A stretch of 64,000 nucleotides of DNA from Cryptomeria japonica. Taxonomy: Eukaryota > Streptophyta > Pinopsida > Cupressales > Cupressaceae. The stretch spans positions 440,537,213 through 440,601,212 of the forward strand of contig NC_081407.1 of the NCBI RefSeq assembly GCF_030272615.1, in the 5' to 3' direction. Numbering within the stretch: position 1 is the first letter of the stretch; each line of letters opens with the position of its first letter. Made by a program: the position numbers and the translations under genes. Below are positions 13,473 through 24,586 of this stretch, piece after piece. The notes beneath the pieces were generated by a model. That model searched no databases and was not told the origin of the DNA. It saw nothing but the letters and a program-made list of their open reading frames with translations.

Positions 13473-13978
13473 TTCCCCTTGAGAATTGGATAAGAATAGA
13501 AATCACAATTCGGACCCATCATATTAAGTTCCTCCTTGGAACTTCCCATATTTGCCAAATGATTTGCAACCCGGTTCCCTTCTCTATACACATGTGAAAT
13601 AGTAAAGTTTGTAAATGTATCAATTAGTGTCCATGCTTGTTCAAGTAAATATCTTATCTGCCAATTATCAATATTTCTCTTTATGCAAGCGTTGATAATA
13701 ATAGCTTAGTTGCCTTCAATGTGAATATAAGAGATGTTTAGTTTTTTTACTAGTAGAATGCCTTCAAGTAAAGCATATGCCTCTGCAAAGTTGTTAGTAC
13801 CTAGTGGAATAAAAACATATTTCAAAGCAAAAACACATCCTGTGTGATCCCTTATGCATACTCCTATCCCTGCATCACTCGGGTTCCCTTTAGAGGAGCC
13901 ATCAAAATTTAATTTGAAATGCATTGAATCCGGAGGACACCATTTCACTTTATTTCTATCAATTTTACTAGTTCTCAC
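13473..13978 (-). pseudogene. LINE ORF2 C-terminus: RNase H domain
   Basis: The minus frame reads KLNFDGSSKGNPSDAGIGVC, the first RNase H strand with its catalytic Asp, and later EGN with one stop (TAA), then NFTISHVYREGNRVANHLAN, the closing H-x4-N-x2-A-x3-A pattern of plant LINE RNase H. The internal stop and the stop and frame change between this and the upstream ORF (14072-15322) make it non-functional. The domain end near 13473 is set by a TAG after KILEDMGTG. Confidence 0.85.
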
Positions 13979-14071
13979 TCTCAGAAGACAAGGTGATACA
14001 GGAATAGAGATGCCCTTCCAGCAATTAATAACTTGACCATCCCAAGAAGTAAATTCCCTATTTGAATTGAA

Positions 14072-15328
14072 CTAATTTGAAACATGAGAATTAACTAGTT
14101 CTGATATTGATTTTTCAATATAATTCAAAACATCAGAAAGAGGAGATGTTTGCTTTCTAAAAATAGGCTTATTTCTTTCCCACCAAAGTGACCATACTAC
14201 TATGGATGGAATCACTTTCCAAATACATGCAAAAAGAGAGGATGAGTATAAAAATGGCCATGACTGGAACAAATCCCATACATTATTTGGAAGAGGGGTG
14301 CTAAAGGAAAGCTTATCAAGCACAAACATCCAACAATAGTGAGCAAAATCACATTGGAGGAGGAGATGATCTAGTGTTTCATTGTGTTCACCACAAAGTA
14401 CACAAGAAAATGGATGTGCTATATTCAATTTAACAAGTCTCTCACTAGTGAGTATTCTCTTATGTAGAGAAAGCCAAGCAAACATCCCTGCCTTGGGAAA
14501 AACATTGTTGTTCCAACAGAAATTGTAGGCTCTTTCTGAATAGGATTGAATAGACATCTGATAAATTGCCTTATACCCTTCCTTGATAGAGTAATTTCCA
14601 TTCTTCGCAGGGCACCATATCAGTTTGTCCAAACCATTAGAGATAAAGATAATGCGGTTCTTGAGAATCAAAGAAAATTTTACCTTTTGACCCGAGGAGA
14701 TTGGGAGTATAGCTGGCTTCTTCCAAATGACATGATTTGAAGGTTTCTCAAGATCATCTATGTAATCATAAAGGTGAGAACCCCAATGAGTAGTAAATAT
14801 AGGGATCGTAACTACTAGGGATTCCTCAAGATTAAGAGGGGGGAGACCACTCCATGAATCATGCCAAAAGTTGAATTCTTTGCCACTATGTACTTGCCAC
14901 GATAAGTATCTAGTAATCACATTCCTAGAGTCCATCATGAAGTTCCAAATTGCAGACCCTGATGGAGGATCAAGGATAGTAAATATAAGTGAAGGGGTAG
15001 GAGTATCTAAATACTTTTCTTTCATAATTTGACACCACAAAGCATGTGGTTTTTCATATATATTCCAAACTAGCTTTCCCCCAAAGGCCTTATTCCTTTT
15101 TGAAAGATCGTATAGACCCACCCCGCCCATAGATTTGCTTGGAGTCATTTTGTTGAGAGACACAAGCAGGATCTTTTTATCTTCTGAAAGATTACCTTTC
15201 CAGATAAAATTATGAATAATTTTCTCGATATGAGAGACAAAAGATTTTGGAGCTTGAAGGCCTAAAATGTAGTAGTTTGGAATTGTAGCTAGAATAGTTT
15301 TGACAAGGATTCTTCCTGACAAAGATAA
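14072..15328 (-). pseudogene. LINE ORF2: end of reverse transcriptase plus zf-RVT
   Basis: An open frame of about 416 codons is read on the minus strand. It begins inside the RT thumb region (LSLSGRILVKTIL), continues through GGVGLYDLSKRNKAFGGKLV, typical of plant L1 RT C-termini, and contains the zf-RVT domain: FCWNNNVFPKAGMFAWLSLH, then CVLCGEHNETLDHLLLQC with its Cys/His ligands. The catalytic RT motifs (FADD region) are missing because the copy is truncated at about 15328. There is no true start codon; the beginning is the truncation point. The frame is still open over 1.2 kb, so the copy is younger than X. Confidence 0.9.
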
Positions 15329-15355
15329 CTATCTATCTTTCATTAATTTTTATTT

Positions 15356-17001
15356 GGAATTTCTATTATGTTAATTCGCATTTGATTAAATAGTAATTCG
15401 GACTTGAATAGAGGTTAATTCGCAATTGCTATAATATGTTAGATAGATTTTGTTTTGATTTTTCTATCTTTTTTGGTCAGATTTCATTATGTTTCTGCAA
15501 ACAAAAAAGTTGTAACCGAGAAAAAATTTAGGTTGGAAAGCCCATCATGTGTCAACTAACCTTTTTTGGTTTCCTTGTAGGGGTAGCTTAGAAAATCTTT
15601 CATTTTGGTGCATTTAAAATAAACCACAAACAATCTGCCTTTTTGCTTCACAATTGCTATGAAGGATAAAATGAATACCATGTTTTCATGGAGCAACATC
15701 TCCATTTAGACTAGAAAATTTTGCAATTGAGGTTAAAAAGAACATTATTTTGCGTGTTTGTGAGGTGATAGGTATATGCTCTCCCCTTCAATGGGTGATA
15801 AAAAAGACAGAATCATCTATTTTATGCTTTCTTTCAATTTCATGCATTAAACCTTTAGAAGGCCTGCCCTCCTGAGTTGCCCTTAGGGCGCCATTAAGGC
15901 CAATGAGAGGGGAATGACTTAATTGGCAATGGCTAAAGCCTAGTAATCCAAGCCACTATAAATAAATTTGTATGTGATGGAAATCATGTGTGACGAGTGT
16001 TACATTTTGTCACAATGGCAATATGCCTCCCTCAATGCTTATACGGTATGTTAAAATCTATAGAGTGTAACCTCTACAGACCAGGAGACCTCCCTTAACG
16101 AAGTGTAAAACACTGCTAATTATGACCACTCAAATGGAACCCTTTCTAAACACCTTAGAAATTAGAAGCCCAACTGAGTCAATAACTAGACACTCATATT
16201 ATCACAGTGCAAGGGTGGGGAAGAATCTTCCCCCAAGACACTCACCATATATCTCCCAAGATAATGATCCAATTGAGGATCTATCCTCTTTGGTTTAATT
16301 TTTGAACAAAGGCAAAAAAAACAGGCACACCTTAGGGTGTGATGGGGTTGTTTAAGCTGACGGAGTATCAAGATGTGGGTTGTGGTAATATTTGTGACCT
16401 TTTGACCTTAAGAGAGTCTTCTTGTTGTGCAATCGATTGACCAGTTACAATAAAAACAAAATGGGGTCTTGGAATAGACTCCAACATTTATGGGAATTTG
16501 AAAAAGATCCTTAAACAAGTATTGTTTCTATGTTATTATTCTTTTTTATGTGTATGTTGTTTCTTTGCTACATGATCAAACATTTCAAAGTGGAACATCC
16601 ACCAAGTTTTTCATACCAACATCAACCAAAAGTTTCTCAACAATCAAGAGCCAAAAATTCAAAAGAACAACCAAGTGTTTACATCCAACAAGTTCAACAA
16701 ATTTTGCCAAACATTCAAGAGTATGGAAGAAAATGGTGCTTCATGTGATCATAGGTCCTCACACATATAGGGAATGCATATTCTAAATTTTCCATCCACG
16801 TCTTGCGTATGTCCTCACAATTGGGAGAGTAAAGTGTATCATTTGCATTCAACTTAGGATAGAGTTCACCATTCACACTCATAAAAATAGAGTCCTTACA
16901 TTGCACATCTCATCTTAGTACCCAAATAAATTTCCATAGTCTTGATTAAAAATTCATCATAGTCCTTTTCATCATAGAAGTCTTAAGAACATATCCTTTG
17001 C
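15356..17001. other. X internal DNA, no clear gene
   Basis: Non-coding-looking stretch of X between the LINE and the decayed ORF at 17002. It has three CAATTG motifs (15421, 15652, 15721). Small ORFs at 16186-16371 and 16530-16786 overlap in several frames and show no domain. I see no RNA gene or transposon end. Confidence 0.5.
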
Positions 17002-17258
17002 ATGGGTCTAAAAGGAGACAGAGATTTTTCATTCGAACAACCCAATCTTGGACCAGACAATGATCAATTAGAGATAATTGAAGGTTTGGACAATCTTACT
17101 TGGGAAGTAAGAATTGATCTTCCATAATATGAAGAAGTAGAAGTTGTCATAAATAACGAAATCCAGAATATTTCCGCCTTGATACAAAACTAGCAAAAGA
17201 AATCAAGGAACAAAGAGAACAAGAAGAATTTCAACAATTTGTTAAAAATTTTATGTAA
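17002..17258 (+). pseudogene. Decayed ORF of X, acidic, gag-proximal
   Basis: ATG at 17002 begins MGLKGDRDFSFEQPNLGPDN and continues LEIIEGLDNLTWEVRIDLP, then TAA, then YEEVEVVINNEIQNIS in the same frame. A frame change follows, and the frame RLDTKLAKEIKEQREQEEFQ runs to TAA at 17256. Protein-like composition on both sides of the single stop and single frameshift indicates a former ORF of about 85 residues. No family recognised. Confidence 0.5.
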
Positions 17259-17402
17259 GATAGTCCTATTCCTCGCTAGTCATCTTAGAAGGATGTCTTC
17301 ATTCATAGATTGCATACATAGTTAAGTCATAAGTCTTGCATTCATATCAATCCACCATTTGCATTTAGGAGATAATCGTGAGTCATAGAGTGTCAAGATT
17401 AC

Positions 17403-17613
17403 ATGACAGTAACAAGATCAACAAGGGCAAAAAATCAGATGGATCCAAACAGTGACCCATACTATAACCCAACTTGGATCATGAACACAGCCGGAAGCTC
17501 AAGCTCTCAATCAAGAAATGGAGCTTTCATATCGACAGATCCAAATAGATTACCAACAATAGAAGAGATGCAAATAGGGTTAACACAAGAGGAAATAGAG
17601 GCATCTCAACAAG
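17403..17613 (+). CDS. Start of a putative gag-like ORF of X, cut by Y
   Basis: ATG at 17403 opens a frame (MTVTRSTRAKNQMDPNSDPY...) with a Ser-rich stretch and an acidic end (PTIEEMQIGLTQEEIEASQQ) that runs straight into Y's 5' LTR at 17614. The basic start, polar linker and acidic helix resemble the N-terminus of many plant gag proteins, but there is no domain to prove it. The continuation is not found immediately after Y, where the 3' LTR is truncated. Confidence 0.45.
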
Positions 17614-18104
17614 TCTAGTGTCCGTCCTAGACTTGCATTTTGATTTCGCATTGATAAACTTATTTAGTTTTTTGATGGTTACTCGGATGGTTGTTTATGA
17701 CTCTTCTACTATTTTGGGATGGTATCTATGATACTAGGACTTTATATGGATTCGTGGTATTTTTTATGAAACTTTATGAATGGATAATTTTATGATTGAT
17801 GATGCGAGACTTATTATATGATATTTGATTCTTATGGATGTTGATTTGGTATCTCCTAGATGGATGGATTTACATATTATTATTGTTTATATGGATTATG
17901 ATATTGATGATGATACTAACCCTACTTCATGGTGATGATTTTATGCGATATTTTGGTATTATATCGTGTGACTGTCTTCATGAGTAGAGACGATGCCATA
18001 TCACTCATTGCAAGCGGGATATGTCATCGCGATTCTCTATCACTTATCTATTTATTGTGAGGTATATGTATTGTATATGTTATGTTGGCCTTTGATGAAG
18101 GTTT

Positions 18105-18215
18105 GCAAGTACCAAACATTGACTCCACTTGGCTCCACAGGTCTGAGCGTGTCTCTATCCCAATGGCAAGTTGTTAGAGATAGCATAGTTTCCCTCACAC
18201 ACTCTAGGTCTAAGA
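18105..18215 (+). promoter_or_regulatory. Most conserved block of the Y-family LTR
   Basis: GGTCTGAGCGTGTCTCTATC and CCTCACACACTCTAGG lie in about 110 bp that is nearly unchanged in all three LTR copies (1140-1250, 18105-18215, 46640-46745), whereas the sequence around it is strongly diverged in the solo LTR. Such conservation suggests a functional core such as a promoter or the R region. No TATA box was identified. Confidence 0.4.
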
Positions 18216-19611
18216 TGTATACCTTGTTAGTCTATCTTGATGTCTTTTTCTTCATTGATATTTCTTTACACTCAACTAAGAGATGTGGTGTATTGGTTAA
18301 GTCTATTCCACCTTGTTTCATAGGTCATGAGGTCAAATCTCTCCAGCTTCTGTTTTTTCTCAGTTGTGGCTTGTTTATTGGCTTTATTGCATGATTGGAT
18401 AATTCATTTTAATTAAGAATCTAATTAAGTAATTAATTTATTGAGATTTAATTGCGCTTTGCTTATTATTTAATTATTTAATTTGTTTGATTTATTGATG
18501 GGATTATTTTTATTTATTGATTTTAGTTTAATTATTTATTTGAGCTCTTTTTTTTTTATTTTATTTTATTTATTTATTGGTCTTATTATGAATAATGGTA
18601 ACTAATTAAAAAGTATTGTAAGGGAATTATTTAATTAAAATATGGGTAACTATTTCTAAATAATATTATTCCTACTTACCATCTAATTATGAGGAAATAT
18701 TTGTATTTTCTAATTAATTATCATTCCTATACTATAGTAATTGAGTTTGATTGATTTTACCTACCCTTATTTTTGATTGGTCGGCTTGATTGAGTAGGTA
18801 AGCAATATTTTTATAATATGTATTTTTCAAACTTTGCGAGGGAAGTAAGATATATGGTTTTTGGAATTTTTCTATTTGTGGGAAAAACTATAGTCTTAAA
18901 TTTAATTTTTGTATTTATTTTGGCTTGCTAGTCTGTGCATGGGTTAATCATCCGGTAGGTCATTGCAAGAGGATTTTTAATTTCATTTGGAGATTGGATT
19001 GCGCTTTGGATTTGGGAAGGCTTGGAAATTTCAGATTTCTTCTTCAAATTTCGGTTTTGCGATTTGCAGGTTGGTAGCTCTACTTTTGTATTTCATTTCC
19101 GGAAAATATTGTCTTCTTTGTGTCTACAAATTTGAGATTTGATTGCTCTTGAGGATTGACTTCATTGTGGAGATGATTTGTCTTGATGGTTTGCAGTTTG
19201 TTGTGCAAATTTGGGACTAGGAAAATGCAGATTTGTCTCTAAGTCTTTATTGTATTTAATGTAATCTTATTGTGAATGCACTGCGATATTATGGAATCCT
19301 TCTTCCACATGTTCTGGCTGCATTTAGTCTCTACCCATCTTGCTTGAGCCTCCCTTCTTGATTGTTAATTTTCTCTCTCTCTCCCTTGTGGTTTTGGCTT
19401 CCTATTACTCAATTTATGCTCAGTAGGAGAGAGATTTTCTTCTGCGACTTTTTACCAGTGACTATGTTGTGAGCAAGATGGTTGTCCTTGATGTAATATG
19501 GATGTTTTAGACCCTCTGTCTGCATTGTGAGGGTCATTTTTTGCCTCTGAGATCCCCTATGCCTCTCTCTTAGCTTCATGACTCAGTTATGCTTAGTTTC
19601 TTACACTTCCC

Positions 19612-19890
19612 CCAAGAATGCTATGAAATCACCCAGGAATGTTGTAGGATGCACCAATAACACAACCATGCATGCCAAGAATTCCATGCTTCATCCCAAA
19701 AATGCCATTGTTCATACCATGTGCACTGACAAACATACCAAGAAAGCTACGATCTTGATTTGCAAGTGCAAGCAAAATGACCTGAAACGTCACCCTAGAG
19801 ACCAAAAATGATATCATATCTACCATAAATGCCACCATACATACCAAAAATGTTGGCATACATACCAGGAATGCTATCATAGGTATGAGG
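19612..19890. repeat. Minisatellite-like array in Y 5' LTR
   Basis: About nine or more imperfect units of roughly 20-30 bp around CCAAGAATGCYATG. The solo LTR has a related array at about 2725-2825. Minus-strand translation gives a repeating LVCM peptide that is only a product of the array. Confidence 0.6.
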
Positions 19891-22149
19891 GGCATTGAAT
19901 TGTTCTAGGGGTCTCTGGAAGACAGTTTTTAGCCCTTTTGAGTTCACCCTTGGTGAATACTCCAGAAATTGTGCAGTATATAATGGAATTTCCAAATGTG
20001 GTTATGATTTATTTTGATCTCTTATTATGTTTCATGTTCTCCTGTAAGAGGGTTCATTCTTTACCATTAAGGTGTTCCTATGCAATTTGACGCTCTGGCA
20101 AGAGGGAGAATGCCTCGTTATTGAGGGATTGTTTATGTGACTCCAGTGGTATGGTTACGCCTCATTATTGAGGATATGATTATATTTGGATATCTTTTAT
20201 GGTTTACATTCATGATTGAATTATCCTTAATGTTACATTTGTGAAGGCCTCCTTCTTTGAGTTTGATTCATGAGTCCTCTTTGCTCAGTTAGTGATCAGT
20301 TTGTTGAGATTGTTATTGTACCTTCTATGGCCTTTATGATTATGTTATATGTATATTTGATATGTATTCCACCCTATGGTAATGTTTCACGTAGGGAGAG
20401 TGGGCTCTTGCATGTGTAGACCAAGGTCTTGAGCATTAGGCCTCTAGGAGGGGGTCTAGACTTATTGGAACCACATGAAGAGTTTGTTGTAATTGCAAGT
20501 GATAAATTAAATAATTGATTAGTGGGTTTTGGGCATAAGGAATTCACTAAACAAGATAATAATTGATTGTGTGCCCCTCCTAATAGCCCTAGAATTGTGC
20601 ACGCTCAGGATGAGCTTGCGAAGACCATTGTAGCAGTAAATCAATCTCCCTTGAATGGCACCAAGGTTGACATGGTTCCACATGTCTATCAGGGTGAGGC
20701 TTCACCCCTTCTATTGTGAGGATAGAATGTGATGATACTCTTTCCCTACAAGAGTCAGTTGTCCATATGCTTTGCTTTATTTGTTGTGCCTTTGGAGGAT
20801 CTCTTGATGATTTCGGCCTTGCATTGCAGCTTTGTGTTGTAATCTCTTGATTAGAGTCTTGTTTAGTCTTGATGTATCCTTTGGTTGATAGGTGTAAGTT
20901 TAGGTCATGAGTGTGAGTTGGAACCTTTGTCATCTCCTAGCATGAGGGTGGTTCCTTGATTGGTTCCACATGGTCGAGTGGTTGATTTCCTTCTTCCTTT
21001 GGGATACTCTCCTTGGTGTTGCGTGCATGGATTGGATTCTTCATGAGATTGCACTTTGGAAATTGGTTTTCTATGCTCATAAAAAGAAGACATTGTATTG
21101 CAATGAAATATGTATGTAAAAGAAATGATCTATTCTTATATATTGTACTATCACGTATTTGAGAAGAAAGTCGTAATAGGACTTAATGTTAGAATTAGGT
21201 ATAGATCTATGGTTATGTCATATGATGTAAAAGATGCTTGTTATGAGTTTAAAGTAACCATGTGAGTGGAATATTTTATTCATACTTGAGTTGTATTACA
21301 TTCATGTGATGTATAGTATTATGTTTTGCTATAGAATGAATGAAAGATAAATGAAATGGATAGCATTAATCTATACTTGAGTAACTAGGTGATCATTGAC
21401 ACTAAAGGTTAAATGATTTTTATAATACTCTAATAACAAATACTATGTGTTTGGGACTTTTCATAAGATGATAATGATGATTTTATTATGTAAAGGATTA
21501 TGCATCTTTGTGTTAGGTATCTATATGTAAATGTAGAAGGACATGATGTAGAGGTTAGGAAGAATGCTTTTAAGTTTCCTTGATGTATAGAGTGATTAAT
21601 AAGTAAAATGTGCTTATGGATTTAATGTGATTGTAAGATGGATTAGTCAAATGATTTAGAGTTGTATTTATATTCATGCTTTGGAATTGAGTTATGTCAT
21701 GCCTTATGATGATTGATGGAAAGAATAGAATAGTTTCATTGAAGCTTTACTTGAGTAGTTAGGAATTTATGAGAAATGAATGGTTAAATGTAACATATGT
21801 TTCTTTCTTGAGAGATTACTAAGTGAAACAATATGCATATGTAATTGGTTATGCTTTGGATGCATGAAAGGTAAATGGTTAGAGGATTAGGAATTTTGAT
21901 CTTCTAGATAAATGGATATTATGATAGAATGTTTTGATTAATTAAAAATAGGTTTTTGAAAGGAACCTAGAACCTTGTTATAAAGCAAGAGAAAGATAAA
22001 GCATAAAAGAGGCATAACACAACAATGCCTGATCACCCACACATAGAACAGTTCCCAGTCAAAACAAAAAGGGAACACAAGACAAAGGAAGCAACACTAG
22101 ACAGCCAAAGGAAAGCACAAAGACAACACAAGGATAGATAAATGTTTCT

Positions 22150-23971
22150 CATAAGTTCTTTAGAATGAACCACCATCTACTTCATATTGATCACATAATT
22201 TTTCATTTCTTCCAGCTCTTTTTCCTTGATATCAACCTATTTTCGAGTGTTGGCCCTTGTTCTTTTTTCGTGACCCTTCTTCTCCATATGATCTTTATCA
22301 TCCTCCTTGCCTGTAATCTATTCAAATTTGTTAATCAAGATGTTAATATGGTCAACGGTGGCCTTAAGGGTCTAGAAGTTTTGCTTGGCAATCCTCTTCA
22401 CAGTAAGCTCCATCCTATCCACTCTATTGACCAGATTGTTCAGGTTAGTATTCAGACCCTTAGCATCTATGTTCCCTACCAGCTCCTTCACCTTCTTTTC
22501 TATTTCCAGAATTTTACTAACCATAGCCTCAATTGCTTCAGCCTTGTTAATAGCAACCATTAATTCTTTTACGTTTTCAGAGAGAGGCTTCTCACCCATA
22601 GTAGCCTTTTTTATCACATTGAGGTCAGTCTTCAAGTCACTAATCTCTTTCACCATTTTGCTAATGACCTGACAAAAACCCTTGATGTTGTCATTACCAA
22701 TGTCACCATGACAGTCATTTTGATTTCCCATGTTGTTCTCCTAACCCTCATTCACCTTTCTCTGTGTGCTCGGGTTCTCCCCATGATCACCATCCAACAT
22801 TTCATCTTCCTCCTTACCCTTCTTATTATCAGTTTTTTCACCCTTAGTATCCTCATCGAAAGAAATAATAATCTTCCTTTTCACCTTGTTTATCCCCTTA
22901 CGGGTCTTTTTGGTCCTTTGGGTTTGCTTACCCATACCCTTTCTCTTCTTACTTTTTATGAATTTATCATCAAAAGACTCGTCCTCAGAGTCCGAAAGGT
23001 CAGAATCCACAGCAGTCACCTTGCTCTTTCCCTTGGTCTTCCCCTTGTTGTTGAAATCCTCAAACTCACCTTCAGTTTCAGAGTAGAGATTGAACCACTA
23101 TTCTCACTTTAAGTATCATCATCCCTATTTTTTTTGCCTTTACTAATGGGTTTCTTAATATTTTTCCCCTTCAACAACTTATAAACTAAAACCATTAAAC
23201 CCTGGTGGAGGGCATGGTCTCTTTGAGAGTCTTTCTACACTTCTTTAATAGTATGATCCATAGAGAAAGCAAGATAGTAAGGCAGATTGACCTTGTCACC
23301 ATGACGAAAGTAATTAAGCAGCACAAAATGATGCCCATAAGCCCTTGTGAATCTCTCATCCAGAGTAATGTAGCTGATGGTGGAAAACAACACAAACCTC
23401 CACGACTTGCAAATATGCTTAGGGGAATGGTAGGGATTATCCACCTTCACCAATTTCCTTTTTTCTCCATCAATGACAGGAAACCTATCCGCAGCCTTGT
23501 CAGACACACTTCGATCTCTGTAAAATTTAATACCTTCTTTGACCATACTCGTAGCTTCAGCAATGACATCTTCGTCCACCTTCTCCATCTGGGTACCAAC
23601 AAGAACCTTACCATTCTTCCAATTTTTTATGAAATGCTTAGTGATAGTAGAGTCTTTGCCATAGAGCCTTTCCATAAAAACACTCAAATCTCCCTCTTGA
23701 AGAATCTCCCAAACTTCATTGTTTTCATCCAGTCCAAGCAGGAAGCTGGTTCAAACCTCTTTTTATTACCTCCCATATTACCCTTAATTTCATAATTCTT
23801 CCTTATCTCAGCTCTGTTATTTTCTCTACGATCTCTGTGAAGAAATCTAACAATTTTGTTGTTGTTATGGAGAACCACCCAGAATCCATGCAAAGTAAAT
23901 ATGATATGACTAATAATAAAACAAGCCTCGCCGCTGTAGTGAACAATCATAGAAAAATGAGGAAAAGGCAT
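22150..23971 (-). pseudogene. LINE ORF3: additional protein downstream of RNase H, unknown family
   Basis: The ATG at 23971-23969 overlaps the ORF2 stop as TAATG. The frame gives about 95 codons, including KKRFEPASCLDWMKTMKFGRFF; after one frameshift it gives a globular-looking region (23235-23687) with WKNGKVLVGTQMEKVDEDV and ICKSWRFVLFSTISYITLDE. Next come a Lys/Asp/Glu-rich tract (about 22741-23075, SDSEDESFDDKFIKSKKRKG) and a coiled-coil-like region (about 22372-22731, KMVKEISDLKTDLNVIKKA). The coding trace goes on to about 22150 through several in-frame TAG codons. Total would be about 600 residues. I cannot assign a family; the basic/acidic tract and coiled coil suggest a nucleic-acid-binding or self-assembling protein. 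It lies inside the TSDs, so it moved with the LINE: a true third ORF, a captured gene or a fixed 3' transduction. A later internal start (MGGNKKRF) is also possible. Confidence 0.7.
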
Positions 23972-24498
23972 TAGAAATTGTGATTAGCAAAGACGCGTTG
24001 CTTCATCTGGATACAGTCCAGTTTAATCAAAGATTTTGCCTCACACTTGAGATTACTCTCACCATAAAGGGCAATGATTTTGTCATAGTGGCAAGCCAGG
24101 TTGGCAGCCCAATTAGCACACTTGTTGGCTTCTCTATATACATGTGTGAAAATACACATTTCAAAAGTTTCACTAATTTCCTTCACAATTTTTATGGCAT
24201 TGTGTATAGACCAAGAGGGAGGGAAAACATTATTCAAGAAGTTAATAATATTCAAAGAATCACCTTCAACCCAAACTTTAGTGCAATTGGAATCCTTAGC
24301 AAGAACCAACCCATGATAAGCAGCAATGGCCTCGACAACATGGTTGGTTTGACTACCTATAGGAATACATTTGATAGCTTTGCATATTCCCCCTTCATCC
24401 CTTAAAACCACACCGCACTCTGCATTTCCAAGGTTACCCTTGGAAGCACCATCAAAGTTAATTTTCATCCATCCATGAGGGGGGCATTCCCATCTCAC
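23971..24498 (-). pseudogene. LINE ORF2 RNase H domain
   Basis: The minus frame is open for 175 codons. WMKINFDGASKGNLGNAECG carries the first catalytic Asp, KVWVEGDSLNIINFL the later conserved EGDS, and HVYREANKCANWAANLACHY the closing H/N/A pattern. This is the plant L1 type of RNase H, homologous to that in the other LINE. Its stop TAA (23973-23971) overlaps the ORF3 ATG. It would form the C-terminus of ORF2, but upstream ORF2 has stops. Confidence 0.9.
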
Positions 24499-24586
24499 CT
24501 CTTCTCTAGGATTAGCATGTATTATATCACTCCCCTTTATTCTCCAATTATTGAAAATGATCTTACACCTTGATCTTTGGGGTTCG

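Larger units (their letters stand above)
12980..15344 (-). mobile_element. 5'-truncated plant L1-type LINE in X
   Basis: The minus strand encodes the 3' part of a LINE ORF2: the end of RT, a zf-RVT zinc-binding region and RNase H, followed by a short 3' UTR and an A-rich tail (T-rich on the plus strand at 12980-12990). The 11-mer AATTTTTATTT is present at both edges (12969-12979 and 15345-15355) and is the probable TSD. Homology to ORF2 stops near 15328, leaving about 15 bp of filler at the 5' junction, as is common for truncated LINEs. It interrupts the CAATTG-motif region of X. Confidence 0.85.

Noticed and set aside
22165..23795. Several plus-strand ORFs of 95-196 codons
   Set aside because: They are the reverse strand of the decayed LINE ORF3 and of its charged tract; composition mirrors the minus frame.
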